DNA of 64,000 bases from Apibacter muscae (GTDB lineage: Bacteria > Bacteroidota > Bacteroidia > Flavobacteriales > Weeksellaceae), in assembly GCF_007845635.1 (NCBI RefSeq), contig NZ_SELG01000038.1:32513-96512 (forward strand), read 5' to 3'. Positions 1 through 8,862 of the stretch are shown in pieces. Made by a program: the position numbers and the translations under genes. Within the stretch, counting starts at the first letter, position 1; each line of letters opens with the position of its first letter. The notes below the pieces were generated by a model. The model saw only the letters and a program-made list of their open reading frames with translations. It searched no databases and was not told where the DNA came from.

Positions 1-2
1 AG

Positions 3-2015
3 GAAGGTCAGGAAGCTTTGGAAGATATTCAAAAGAAAAATTTTCATCAATTAAAATTTAAAACTATAGCTTCCCTGTTGTTTTCCATACCTTTGGTTGT
101 TATTGCTATGGTACCTAAACTCATGCATCAACCTTGGGCTAATTTTGCAATGTGGATTTTAGCTACTCCAGTAATATTTATTTTTGGAAGAAATTTTTTT
201 ATAGGAGCTTATAAACAAGCCAAACACCGTTCTGCTAATATGGATACATTAGTGGCCTGTAGTACGGGAGTTGCCTATATTTATAGTGTTTTTAATACTT
301 TATTTCCACATTTTTGGGAAAATAAAGGATTGAGTGCGCATGTTTATTTTGAAGCATCTGCAGTGGTAATCTCATTTGTATTGTTAGGTAAAATACTAGA
401 AGAAAAAGCGAAAGGAAATACCTCTTTAGCCATAAAAAAATTAGTAGGGTTACAACCTAAAGTTGTAACTGTAATATATGAAGATGGAAAGCAAGCCCAG
501 TTACCTATTAAATCTATACAGAAAGGAATGAAAGTTCTAGTCAAACCAGGAGAAAAAATAGCAGTAGATGGCAAAGTTATTTCAGGGTCTTCATTTGTTA
601 ATGAAAGTATGATAAGTGGAGAACCCTTAGCCGTAGAGAAAATTAAAGATTCAAATGTATATGCTGGAACATTAAATGAGAAGGGAAGTTTTGTATATCA
701 AGCGGAAAAGGTGGGGAGCGAAACTTTACTATCACAAATAATTAAATCTGTTAAAGAAGCTCAAGGAAGTAAAGCACCGGTGCAAAAAGTGGTTGATAAA
801 ATAGCTGGGATTTTTGTACCGATCGTTTTTGGTATTGCTTTTTTTACTTTTTTTATTTGGTTATTCTTTGGAGGAACCCATGGATTTATTTACGGGTTGC
901 AATGCTTGGTAACTGTGTTAGTGATTGCTTGTCCCTGCGCCTTAGGCTTGGCAACACCCACAGCAATTATGGTAGGCATAGGAAAAGGAGCAGAATTAGG
1001 AATACTAATTAAAGATGCGGAAAGCTTAGAAGCTGCAAAGAATATTGATGTGGTAGTTTTAGATAAAACGGGAACTATCACGGAAGGCAAGCCTAAAGTA
1101 TATGATTCTAAATGGTTTGTTCCAAAAGATCAGTACCTAGTAAATCTTCTTTATAGTATGGAGAAATCTTCTGATCATCCTTTAGCAAATTCTGTGGTAA
1201 AAAATTTAGAAACTGATTCTCCAAAATTTATTTCAAATGTTCATTTAGAAAATATAGTAGGTAAAGGTATTCAAATTACTTACGAAAATATAAACTATTT
1301 TGTTGGAAGTTTAGCCTTAATGAAGGAAAAACAAGTTTTAATATCTAATGATGTGGAAGAATGGATGTTGGAACAATTAAAACAAATTCGCACAGTAATA
1401 TTTTTTGGTAGCGAAAGTAAGATTTTATCCGCATATTCCATTTCAGATGCAATAAAACCTTCCTCCTCCAAAGCTATTGCTTGTTTAAAACAAATGGGTA
1501 TTGAGGTGGTTATGCTAACGGGAGATAATGAACATACGGCTAAAGAAGTTTCAAAATCAGTTGGAATAGAAAAATATAAAGCAGAAGTTTCTCCTAAGGA
1601 TAAAATTGATTATGTAAAAAATCTTCAATCAATTCAAGCACATTCAGGGAAAAATACGGTTGTTGCTATGATTGGGGATGGAATAAATGATAGCGCAGCA
1701 TTGGCACAATCCGATGTAAGTATTGCCATGGGAAATGGTTCTGATGTTGCTATTGAAGTAGCAAAAATGACCATTATTTCTGGAGATTTATTAAAAGTTC
1801 CACAAGCGATAAAACTCTCCCAGCGTACGGTTAAAACCATTCAACAAAATCTATTCTGGGCTTTTATATATAACCTTATAGGTATTCCTATTGCGGCAGG
1901 GATATTGTATCCTATCAATGGATTTTTACTAAATCCAATGATAGCAGGGGCAGCTATGGCACTAAGTAGCTTAAGTGTAGTAGGAAATAGTTTACTCTTA
2001 AAATATAGAAGTTAA
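3..2015 (+). CDS. copA: Copper-type heavy-metal P1B-ATPase, N-terminus outside the window
   Basis: This is the membrane pump that exports monovalent metal, most likely Cu(I), using ATP. The reading frame is open through base 3, so the start and any N-terminal metal-binding (HMA) domain lie upstream. From the first in-window Leu (TTG at 18) one sees transmembrane helices, the actuator motif SGEP (about 200-203), the metal-site CPC motif (305-307), the phosphorylated Asp in DKTGT (349), the SSDHPLA nucleotide-binding loop, MLTGDN and GDGINDSAAL. CPC plus the HP loop assigns the P1B class; copper rather than silver specificity is inferred. No operon partner follows: the next gene starts about 80 bp on. 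Confidence 0.93.
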   Translation, partial: EGQEALEDIQKKNFHQLKFKTIASLLFSIPLVVIAMVPKLMHQPWANFAMWILATPVIFIFGRNFFIGAYKQAKHRSANMDTLVACSTGVAYIYSVFNTLFPHFWENKGLSAHVYFEASAVVISFVLLGKILEEKAKGNTSLAIKKLVGLQPKVVTVIYEDGKQAQLPIKSIQKGMKVLVKPGEKIAVDGKVISGSSFVNESMISGEPLAVEKIKDSNVYAGTLNEKGSFVYQAEKVGSETLLSQIIKSVKEAQGSKAPVQKVVDKIAGIFVPIVFGIAFFTFFIWLFFGGTHGFIYGLQCLVTVLVIACPCALGLATPTAIMVGIGKGAELGILIKDAESLEAAKNIDVVVLDKTGTITEGKPKVYDSKWFVPKDQYLVNLLYSMEKSSDHPLANSVVKNLETDSPKFISNVHLENIVGKGIQITYENINYFVGSLALMKEKQVLISNDVEEWMLEQLKQIRTVIFFGSESKILSAYSISDAIKPSSSKAIACLKQMGIEVVMLTGDNEHTAKEVSKSVGIEKYKAEVSPKDKIDYVKNLQSIQAHSGKNTVVAMIGDGINDSAALAQSDVSIAMGNGSDVAIEVAKMTIISGDLLKVPQAIKLSQRTVKTIQQNLFWAFIYNLIGIPIAAGILYPINGFLLNPMIAGAAMALSSLSVVGNSLLLKYRS

Positions 2016-2098
2016 TGCTAGAGGTATAGTGTTTATTTTACAATCAAATTCCAAAAAGGCAAGAAAAAAAGCTATTTTTGTTTAAAGAATTTAAACAA

Positions 2099-3061
2099 AT
2101 GCACCATACCATAGCTTTTTATAATGTAGAGAATTTGTACGATATAGTTAAAGACAAAAATAAATTGGACGATGATTATACTTATTACGGTAAAAAATCT
2201 TGGACGTTAAACAGATACAAACATAAACTTATAAAAATTGCGAAAACCATATCATTAATAGGGGAGGAAGAAACCAGCCGCTTACCTACATTTTTTGGAT
2301 TATGCGAGATTGAAAATAAAAAAGTTATAGAAGAATTATTGAAAGAATTTCCATTTCGCGCCAATTATGGTTATGTGCATACCGATTCGTTGGATGAAAG
2401 AGGTATAGATACCGCTTTTTTTTATAACAAAGAATTTTTTACTCTTGAAAAATACGATTTTATTCGCATACCTGTTTACAACAACCAAGGGGTAAGAGAT
2501 TATACTCGAGATATAACCTATGCCCAAGGAAAATTCGTTGGAAAAGACATACATTTTTTCGTTCTACATTTACCTTCAAAAAGAGAAAACGATAGCAATA
2601 AACCTAAACGTATTGTATTATTACACAAATTAAGAGAAAGAATTGATGAAATATTTAATAATGAATGTGATGCTCAGATCATAATAATGGGCGACTTAAA
2701 CGAAAATCCTACAGCTGAATATTTAACTAAAGAACTTCATTGTAAAAAATATGAATCAGATTTAAATAGTACAGATTTTTACAATCCCTATGAAAATCTA
2801 TATTCTGAGAGAAAATATAGTACTTATCATCACAAAAAAGGTCTTTTATTTGATCAAATCCTATTATCTGCCTCATTCTTTAAAAAAGAAAGTCAGTTAA
2901 TTTATAAAAAAGCTGAAATTTTCAACAAGTCCTATCTACAAAATAAAGAAAGAGGGAAATTAGGCACTCCATGGAGGACTTATACAGGAAGTAGATACCT
3001 TGGGGGGTATAGCGATCATTATCCTGTATATGTTGTCATTGAAACAGCCAATCAAGGATAA
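2099..3061 (+). CDS. Endonuclease/exonuclease/phosphatase-family protein
   Basis: A 320-residue protein of the Mg-dependent EEP fold (DNase I-like). Visible family motifs are an N-terminal FYNVENLYD block (Asn ligand), GLCEIEN (catalytic Glu ligand), GDLNENP in the middle, and a C-terminal SDHYPV with the Asp-His pair. The frame is open back to a TTG at 2078, but the ATG at 2099 places the conserved Asn block at the usual distance from the start, so it is preferred. No signal peptide is seen, so a cytoplasmic location is likely. The substrate cannot be told from sequence. Its stop abuts the stop of the convergent regulator gene. Confidence 0.85.
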   Translation: MHHTIAFYNVENLYDIVKDKNKLDDDYTYYGKKSWTLNRYKHKLIKIAKTISLIGEEETSRLPTFFGLCEIENKKVIEELLKEFPFRANYGYVHTDSLDERGIDTAFFYNKEFFTLEKYDFIRIPVYNNQGVRDYTRDITYAQGKFVGKDIHFFVLHLPSKRENDSNKPKRIVLLHKLRERIDEIFNNECDAQIIIMGDLNENPTAEYLTKELHCKKYESDLNSTDFYNPYENLYSERKYSTYHHKKGLLFDQILLSASFFKKESQLIYKKAEIFNKSYLQNKERGKLGTPWRTYTGSRYLGGYSDHYPVYVVIETANQG

Positions 3062-3454
3062 TTATTTTTTTAAAGATTCTTCAGTTTTAAAAAATTTTTT
3101 CTTTAAAGAATGAATAATTTCTTTTTGAGCAGAGAAAACTTCAAAAAGAAAATCTTTATCTTTAGATTCTTCAGAATTAGAAGTTTCGGAGTATTTATTA
3201 TTATCATCTACCGATTGATTATCCATAATTAGCATTTTACCTTTTCCAGTTAATAACCAAGTAGGATTTAATTCAGGAAATGTAATTAATATTTTTTCAA
3301 TAGTATCTGTATGCAAGCCAGATTTATTTTTTCTTGCTCTGCCAATTAATCCAATGGATAGTCCTGCAATTTTGGTAATTTGATTATCATTAAGGCATTT
3401 AAAATCCATAAATTCAACAAGGCGATCTATGGTAAATTTAGTTTTAGTGTTCAT
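3062..3454 (-). CDS. XRE-type helix-turn-helix regulator
   Basis: A 130-residue DNA-binding protein. The N-terminal two thirds have the layout of small Bacteroidota phage-repressor-like HTH proteins: a helix with DNQITKIAGLSIG, then a conserved LNPTWLLTGKGKML block that closes the HTH domain. The C-terminal 50 residues are charged and probably form a short coiled coil. There is no S24 peptidase domain, so it is not a self-cleaving repressor. It is transcribed divergently from the unknown ORF at 3558, and the roughly 100-bp gap could hold its operator. Its target is unknown. Confidence 0.75.
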   Translation of the reverse strand: MNTKTKFTIDRLVEFMDFKCLNDNQITKIAGLSIGLIGRARKNKSGLHTDTIEKILITFPELNPTWLLTGKGKMLIMDNQSVDDNNKYSETSNSEESKDKDFLFEVFSAQKEIIHSLKKKFFKTEESLKK

Positions 3455-3497
3455 AACTTTATTAACAACGATATAGAAAAAATTATAAATTTGTAAT

Positions 3498-3505
3498 CAA
3501 AGATA
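3498..3505 (-). promoter_or_regulatory. Candidate -7 box for the XRE regulator
   Basis: Read on the minus strand this is TATCTTTG, an exact TAnnTTTG Bacteroidota -7 element, about 44 bp before the regulator's ATG. On the plus strand TAAATTTG at 3486-3493 could serve the divergent gene. No clear -33 TTTG is seen for either. Confidence 0.45.
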
Positions 3506-3557
3506 CAAAATAAGATAGATATTTATCAATATTTTTATTATCAAAATTATTTATACT

Positions 3558-4232
3558 ATGATAAAACAAGATTTATTAGATAATATAATTGATGTTTTTC
3601 AAAAAGATGTTCATTTTGAATATATTGATTTTAAAATTAATATTATTCAAGATACTTTAAATATAACTTCATTAATTAATCCGGAGCATTATATAATGTT
3701 TCAAGATAAAAATCATTTTAAAGAAGAAAAAGATGAATATGAAATATATGGAGAATGTGTTCCTGGTCGTTATTCATCTTATGATAGTTTTACTTTAAAT
3801 AAAAAAACTGATGTTTATGAAAAGATAAAAATATGGCTGGAATCTTTATGGAATGAAATATCATTAAAATCACCATTAAAAATTATTGAAGAAGAACAAG
3901 AGGAAATTAATAAAATTTGTGAAAAATTTAATGATTATGAAAATGATTACTTTACTACAGAGGAAATTTTAAAAGCCAAAGAAGAATTAAATAAACTGAG
4001 AAGAATATTGGGAATTGAGATAATGAATATTGTAGATGAAGAACAAGAACAAAAAAAAGAGTTTGAAATGCTCTACAGTCATTTTGATTCTTTAGAGAAA
4101 ATGCTTCCCTCATTAAGAAGAAAGGGATGGGCAAGGAGTTTAACTGGAAGGGTTTTTCATAATGTTAAGAGAGTGTTAGAACAAAGACAGAAAAAAATTC
4201 TTGAAAATGCAAATTTGAATTTTGAATTATAG
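3558..4232 (+). CDS. Hypothetical protein, 224 residues
   Basis: I do not recognise this protein. It is acidic in the first two thirds, with long predicted helices rich in Glu and Lys around residues 110-175 that could form a coiled coil. The basic C-terminus carries an RRKGWARSLTGR segment. There is no signal peptide and no membrane segment. It is divergent from the XRE regulator and followed by a 640-bp gene-free stretch. Its very low GC and lack of known relatives fit an accessory gene, but nothing proves transfer. Confidence 0.6.
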   Translation: MIKQDLLDNIIDVFQKDVHFEYIDFKINIIQDTLNITSLINPEHYIMFQDKNHFKEEKDEYEIYGECVPGRYSSYDSFTLNKKTDVYEKIKIWLESLWNEISLKSPLKIIEEEQEEINKICEKFNDYENDYFTTEEILKAKEELNKLRRILGIEIMNIVDEEQEQKKEFEMLYSHFDSLEKMLPSLRRKGWARSLTGRVFHNVKRVLEQRQKKILENANLNFEL

Positions 4233-4274
4233 TTTAAAATAGTTCTTTATAAGAAGAATTGAAAATTTTCTATA

Positions 4275-4302
4275 TCACTTACTGGTTTTTATTAGTAAGT
4301 GA
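4275..4302. repeat. Perfect 9-bp inverted repeat
   Basis: TCACTTACT at 4275-4283 pairs with AGTAAGTGA at 4294-4302 across a 10-nt loop. No T-run follows on the plus strand, so it is not a canonical terminator for the preceding ORF. It could be an RNA hairpin or a protein site. Confidence 0.5.
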
Positions 4303-4330
4303 CCTTGTTGTAAAATATTCAATAATATAT

Positions 4331-4500
4331 ACCACAAAAAAACTTTATTAGAACTGATTAAAAAATAAATAGGAACTATAATTAAAAGCTAATAACATTG
4401 ATATAACTAGTAGATAAACTTTTAACTAGACTAATTTCTAACATTTACAATATTTATTAGGGAATAATTATTTTAATCATCTAATTTATTAGATTTTTTT
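4331..4500 (+). ncRNA. Candidate small RNA, upstream copy of a duplicated unit
   Basis: This segment aligns along its length with 4590-4765. Shared blocks in the same order include AAACTTTAT, AAATAAATAGGAACTA, AGCTAATAACA, a TAAACTTTT-ACTAGACTAAT block and CTAACATTTACAA. Both units end with the same type of stem followed by T residues: here ATCTAA (4479-4484) pairs with TTAGAT (4489-4494), then seven T. No TAnnTTTG box lies before this copy, so it may be a decaying duplicate or be expressed from elsewhere. No protein frame is conserved between the copies. Confidence 0.45.
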
Positions 4501-4542
4501 GTTAAAATTTTTATAATTAATTGAAAAAAAACAATAAAAATG

Positions 4543-4572
4543 TTTGTGTTTAGAAAAAAGTCTATATATTTG
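4543..4572 (+). promoter_or_regulatory. Bacteroidota-type promoter for the second RNA copy
   Basis: A TTTG at 4543-4546 is followed 18 nt later by TATATTTG at 4565-4572, matching the Bacteroidota sigma-70-type pattern of TTTG, spacer, TAnnTTTG. There is no ORF downstream on this strand, only the 190-nt terminator-ended unit. It is one of the best promoter matches in the window. Confidence 0.7.
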
Positions 4573-4577
4573 TAGTG

Positions 4578-4765
4578 TATTAAAAAATACACCACTAAAA
4601 AACTTTATATAAGAGCTAATTTAAAATAAATAGGAACTAGAATTAAGAGCTAATAACACTAAAATGACTAATAAATAAACTTTTGACTAGACTAATCTAA
4701 CATTTACAACATTTATTTTTAGGGAATATTTATTTTGACCATCTAATTTATTAGGTGGTTTTTTT
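4578..4765 (+). ncRNA. Candidate small RNA, downstream copy with promoter and terminator
   Basis: The unit starts just after a good promoter and ends in a terminator: CCATCTAA (4739-4746) pairs with TTAGGTGG (4751-4758), followed by seven T. The expected transcript is about 185-190 nt. A 5' hairpin can form from GTGTATT (4575-4581) and AATACAC (4586-4592), depending on the exact start. ACCACTAA at its 5' end could also pair with the right arm of the terminator, giving an alternative fold. It is related to 4331-4500. It could be a 6S-like or lineage-specific RNA; I cannot match it to a named family. Confidence 0.6.
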
Positions 4766-4823
4766 AATGCTATAAATAAATAATTTTGTATTTAAAACTT
4801 GTCAATTATTAATCATGAAAAAT

Positions 4824-4857
4824 AAAAAAAGCTAAGTAATATTACTTAGCTTTTTTT
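4824..4857 (-). terminator. Terminator of tig
   Basis: GCTAAGTAAT (4831-4840) and ATTACTTAGC (4841-4850) form a perfect 10-bp stem flanked by A and T runs, so it works in both directions. It lies 17 bp past the tig stop. Confidence 0.85.
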
Positions 4858-4873
4858 ATTTTTTTAAGCCTAT

Positions 4874-6226
4874 TTAATTTTTAGACTTAGCATTTTCTTC
4901 TTTAATCATTGAATTAAATTCTTCGAGAGGAACAATTTTTTCCACTTTTCCAATTTGCTTATCAAAAATATTAAATAGATTTTGTTGAATCAAATTGTTA
5001 GAAGCTTGACGTACTTGTTCTTCATTTTTCATAGCATTAGCAACATATTTATTCAGTTCAGCTTCAGGAATATCATTATATCCATACATTGCAAATTGCT
5101 GTTTCATTTGATCTCTAGTAAATTCAACAAGATCATTGTATTGAATGCTTATTTTATTGTCAGATAGTATTTGTCCTTCAATTAATTGATAACGTAGACT
5201 TTTTTCAGATTTTTCATATTCTGAATTGACTTCATCATCATTCAAAGGCTCTTTGGATGAATTTTTAATGTATTTTTTTAAAAATTCTTCAGGTAAATCA
5301 AAATTTATATTTTCAAAAAGCCATTCTACAGAATCATTCATGAATTTATTGTCAGACTCTCTTTTGTAATAGCCCTCTAATTCTTCTTTTATTTTATCTC
5401 TTAATTCCTGTTCTGAGGAAACTTTGTCTTTACCATAAACTTTATCAAAAAGTTCTTGATTTACTTCAGCCTTAGTTCTTTTTGAAGGTTTTTCTATCGT
5501 TATTTTTAATTTTCCATTAAAATCGTGAGCCTGTTCGTGGGACAATCCTAAAAAATGTTGAAGTTGATGAGGATCATTAAAAATGTCTTGAGCATTTATT
5601 TCGACGATTTCTCCGCTTTTTTTACCTATAAATAAGTCTTTATTTTTTAAATCGTCAACTATAAAAGTAATATTAGTTTTTATTCCTTCTTCAATTGATT
5701 GATTATTTTCATCTATTTCTTCAACCTGAGCAGAGAAGTGCCCGCCGTTTTCAATTTGATCAACATCTATAATTTGACCCAATTGTGTTTGCATTTTCTC
5801 TATTGTTTCATTGATTTCCTTTTCGCTAGCTTCAATTTTATAGTAATCAATTTTTGCTTTTGAAAGATCTACGCTAAACTCAGGCGCTAAACCTAGTTCA
5901 AAATCAAAAGTTAATTCATTTGCATTAACATCTAAATTGTCATTAGTTTTAGGTAAAGGCTGCCCTAAAATATTTAATTTATTTTCTGAAATGAAGTTAC
6001 TTAAAGAATCATTTAATACTTTGTTAATTTCTTCAAAAGTTACTGCACCTTCGTATTGTTTCTTAATAATACCCATAGGAGCCTTGCCTTTTCGAAAACC
6101 AGGCATATTTAGTTTTTTCTGGTAATCTTTAAGTGCTTTTTCAACTTTTGGTTTGTAATCTTCCGGTTTAATAGTAATACTAACAACAGTATTTAAATTA
6201 TCTATTTTATTCTGTGTAACATTCAT
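4874..6226 (-). CDS. tig: Trigger factor, ribosome-associated chaperone
   Basis: Trigger factor binds the ribosome exit tunnel at L23 and shields nascent chains. The 450-residue length is normal. The N-terminal domain carries the ribosome-docking signature GFRKGKAP (about residues 43-50). The middle region corresponds in position to the FKBP-like PPIase domain but is strongly diverged, as in other Bacteroidota, so prolyl isomerase activity is doubtful. The helical C-terminal substrate cradle follows. It stands alone, with no clpPX beside it (clpP is at 41.2 kb). A TAGCTTTG -7 box lies 28 bp before the ATG. Confidence 0.95.
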   Translation of the reverse strand: MNVTQNKIDNLNTVVSITIKPEDYKPKVEKALKDYQKKLNMPGFRKGKAPMGIIKKQYEGAVTFEEINKVLNDSLSNFISENKLNILGQPLPKTNDNLDVNANELTFDFELGLAPEFSVDLSKAKIDYYKIEASEKEINETIEKMQTQLGQIIDVDQIENGGHFSAQVEEIDENNQSIEEGIKTNITFIVDDLKNKDLFIGKKSGEIVEINAQDIFNDPHQLQHFLGLSHEQAHDFNGKLKITIEKPSKRTKAEVNQELFDKVYGKDKVSSEQELRDKIKEELEGYYKRESDNKFMNDSVEWLFENINFDLPEEFLKKYIKNSSKEPLNDDEVNSEYEKSEKSLRYQLIEGQILSDNKISIQYNDLVEFTRDQMKQQFAMYGYNDIPEAELNKYVANAMKNEEQVRQASNNLIQQNLFNIFDKQIGKVEKIVPLEEFNSMIKEENAKSKN

Positions 6227-6253
6227 TTATATATGCATATTTGATATAGCTCG

Positions 6254-6261
6254 CAAAGCTA
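6254..6261 (-). promoter_or_regulatory. Candidate -7 box of tig
   Basis: On the minus strand this reads TAGCTTTG, an exact TAnnTTTG element, 28-35 bp upstream of the tig ATG. Confidence 0.5.
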
Positions 6262-6419
6262 CAAAAAGAATTTAAAAAATGGAAATTTAATCGTTAAAGG
6301 CAATACATTGAACTATTATATCTATAATTTTATTATAGTTAATTTTTTAAACATGGGTTAAAAATAAACACACTATGATTTAAGATTTTTGTAGGTGACC
6401 ATTTACTTTCTCCTCAATT

Positions 6420-6452
6420 TAAAAAAGCATGTCTAATTAAATAAACATGCTT
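6420..6452 (-). terminator. Terminator of metG
   Basis: AAGCATGT (6425-6432) pairs with ACATGCTT (6445-6452). Read on the minus strand the stem is followed by a run of T. It lies about 25 bp past the metG stop. Confidence 0.75.
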
Positions 6453-6477
6453 AAAAATAAATTAAGAAAATTATGTT

Positions 6478-8514
6478 TTATTTTATTGATAAACCATTAC
6501 TAAGAAATTTATCCGGGGTTAAAAAAACATGCTTACCTTCTTCATCTTTTGCTAAAAGAAGCATTCCTTGACTTTCAATTCCACGTATTTTTCTAGTGGC
6601 TAGATTTAAAAGAACGGTTACTTGTTTCCCGATCAATTCATCTGGCGTAAAGCTTTCTGCAATGCCAGAAACAATGGTTCTAATATCAACTCCTGTATCT
6701 ACTTTAAATTGTAAAAGCTTATCTGCTTTTTCTACTTTTTTAGCCTCTAATATAGTACCCACTCTTAAATCAATCTTTTCAAAATCTTCAAAACTGATGA
6801 TTTCTTTAGACGGTTCAGAATTTTTATTTGTCATTTGATTTATTTTTTTTGAATTTTCTAATTTCTCAATTTGGGCTTTAATTTCATCATCTTCTATAGG
6901 AGAAAAAAGTAAATCGATGGTATTTATTTTATGACCTGACGGTAAAAGAATTTTTCCTTCCTCTAAATCATTCCAAGAAACGTAATTCAAATTTAAACCA
7001 TCCATTATTTTTTTTGAGGTAAAAGGTATAAATGGTTCTGATAACTGAGCTAAATAGGCAGCTATTTGTGCAGATATATATAAACTTTCCTTGGCTTTTT
7101 CCGGATTTTCTTTAATCTGCTTCCATGGTTCTTGATCTTGAAAGAACTTATTTCCTAAACGTGCAATTTTCATTAGGGAATTAAGTCCATTTCTAAATTC
7201 ATATTTTTCTAAGTAGGAAGTTATTTCTTTTGCTATTTGACTAATTTCCTTAATTTCTGGAAAATTATTAGAAATAGTTACTTCTGGAATAATGCCTTCA
7301 TAATACTTCTGCATTAAAACAGAAACTCGGTTAATGAAATTACCAAAAATACCCACCAATTCGGAGTTATTTTTGGTTTGAAAGTCTTTCCATGTAAAAT
7401 TGTTATCTTTGGTTTCAGGGGCATTAGATAACAGAACATATCGTAGTGTATCTTGTTTATTGGGGAAATCTTGTAAATATTCATGCGCCCATACCGCCCA
7501 ATTTCTTGATGTAGAAATTTTATCGTTTTCTAAGTTTAAAAATTCGTTGGCTGGGACATTGTCTGGTAATATATATTCTCCGTGAGCTTCAAGGATTGCA
7601 GGGAAAATTATACAATGGAATACAATGTTGTCTTTTGCGATAAAATGAACCAATTTAGTATCTTTATCTTTCCAATAAGGTTCCCAATCTTTTTCATTAT
7701 TTTTAGCCCATTCTTTGGTAGATGAGATATAACCAATAGGAGCTTCAAACCAAACATATAATACTTTTCCATCCTCATCTTTTAGAGGGACTGGTATGCC
7801 CCAGTCCAAATCACGAGTCATAGCTCGAGCTTTTAATCCGTCATCCAACCATGATTTTACTTGTCCATATACATTGGGTTTCCAATCACTTTTGTGATTT
7901 TGTAATATCCAATGGGTTAAAAATTCTTGATAGTTTTCAAGAGGCAAGTACCAGTGCTTAGTTTTTTTTAATACAGGTTTTTCTCCACTGAGCATAGAGT
8001 GAGGTTCAATTAATTCTTCAGGACTTAAGGTGGAACCGCATTTTTCACACTGATCTCCATAAGCATTTGTATTTCCGCATTTGGGACAAGTACCTACAAT
8101 ATAACGATCGGCTAAAAACTCTCTCGATTTTTCATCGTAGTATTGTTCAATGTCTTTAGCAATAAACTTATTGTCTTTGTAGAGTTTAGTGAAAAATTCT
8201 TGAGCTGTTTCTCTATGTATATCGGAAGTAGTTCTTGAATAATTATCATAAGAAATACCCAAATCATAAAAAGTTTTTTTCATGAGTTCATGATATCTAT
8301 CTACCACATCTTGGGGTGTAATTCCTTCTTTTTTTGCACGTATGGTAATTGGAATTCCATGTTCGTCGGATCCACCAATCAATATAACATCATGCCCTTT
8401 TCTTCTTAAAAATCGAGCATAGACATCGGCAGGTATGTATACACCAGCCAAATGTCCTATATGTAATGGTCCATTTGCATAAGGAAGTGCGGTAGTAATT
8501 GTATATCGACTCAT
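6478..8514 (-). CDS. metG: Methionyl-tRNA synthetase with C-terminal tRNA-binding domain
   Basis: It charges tRNA-Met with methionine. The 678-residue protein shows the class I HIGH motif (18-21), a zinc-binding insertion with two CxxC knuckles (CPKCG and CEKCG), and a KMSKS loop in the variant form KISTS. After a linker, a C-terminal EMAP/Trbp111-type domain begins around FEKIDLRVGTI and supports dimerisation and tRNA binding. The two-knuckle zinc domain places it in the MetG1-type group. A TACCTTTG box 49 bp upstream is a plausible promoter. It is monocistronic as far as can be seen. Confidence 0.97.
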   Translation of the reverse strand: MSRYTITTALPYANGPLHIGHLAGVYIPADVYARFLRRKGHDVILIGGSDEHGIPITIRAKKEGITPQDVVDRYHELMKKTFYDLGISYDNYSRTTSDIHRETAQEFFTKLYKDNKFIAKDIEQYYDEKSREFLADRYIVGTCPKCGNTNAYGDQCEKCGSTLSPEELIEPHSMLSGEKPVLKKTKHWYLPLENYQEFLTHWILQNHKSDWKPNVYGQVKSWLDDGLKARAMTRDLDWGIPVPLKDEDGKVLYVWFEAPIGYISSTKEWAKNNEKDWEPYWKDKDTKLVHFIAKDNIVFHCIIFPAILEAHGEYILPDNVPANEFLNLENDKISTSRNWAVWAHEYLQDFPNKQDTLRYVLLSNAPETKDNNFTWKDFQTKNNSELVGIFGNFINRVSVLMQKYYEGIIPEVTISNNFPEIKEISQIAKEITSYLEKYEFRNGLNSLMKIARLGNKFFQDQEPWKQIKENPEKAKESLYISAQIAAYLAQLSEPFIPFTSKKIMDGLNLNYVSWNDLEEGKILLPSGHKINTIDLLFSPIEDDEIKAQIEKLENSKKINQMTNKNSEPSKEIISFEDFEKIDLRVGTILEAKKVEKADKLLQFKVDTGVDIRTIVSGIAESFTPDELIGKQVTVLLNLATRKIRGIESQGMLLLAKDEEGKHVFLTPDKFLSNGLSIK

Positions 8515-8862
8515 TTAAGTGTTATGTTTTTATAATATTTTTATACAGGTTAAATAATTTTTCAAAGGTACAAAATATTAAAATGGATATTTAAAGAACC
8601 ATGACTTTGTATGGATAAAATAATCTTGAATAAAGTTGTTAATATGCAAGATCGTATATTCAATATCAGTATTAGAAATTATATGCTTATGGAAATTCTA
8701 TTTTAAATCTAATTAAAAATATAATGAAATAAGTAAATTTGTATATAAAACTATCTCTATAATATGTAATCAATGATTGAATTTATTAGAATAGTTGGTT
8801 TATTGGTGTAGTTTATTGTGTTATTTATAAAACAACCTATAGAACAATATTATATAATATTG
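8515..8862. other. 348-bp intergenic stretch
   Basis: The right edge of metG's regulatory region is here: CAAAGGTA at 8563-8570 reads TACCTTTG on the minus strand. Next to the DUF3810 gene there is a perfect 22-bp palindrome at 8843-8864 that overlaps that gene's stop codon and may form its transcript end, although the T-run is poor. Nothing else is recognised. Confidence 0.5.
8563..8570 (-). promoter_or_regulatory. Candidate -7 box of metG
   Basis: TACCTTTG on the minus strand, an exact TAnnTTTG match, giving an expected 5' leader of about 40 nt. Confidence 0.5.

Noticed and set aside
2078..2098. TTG start of the EEP-family protein
   Set aside because: ATG at 2099 leads directly into the conserved Asn block; the extra seven residues have no support.
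4331..4765. A duplicated short protein gene or IS remnant
   Set aside because: No frame is conserved between the copies, there are no terminal inverted repeats or target duplications, and both units end in terminator stems.
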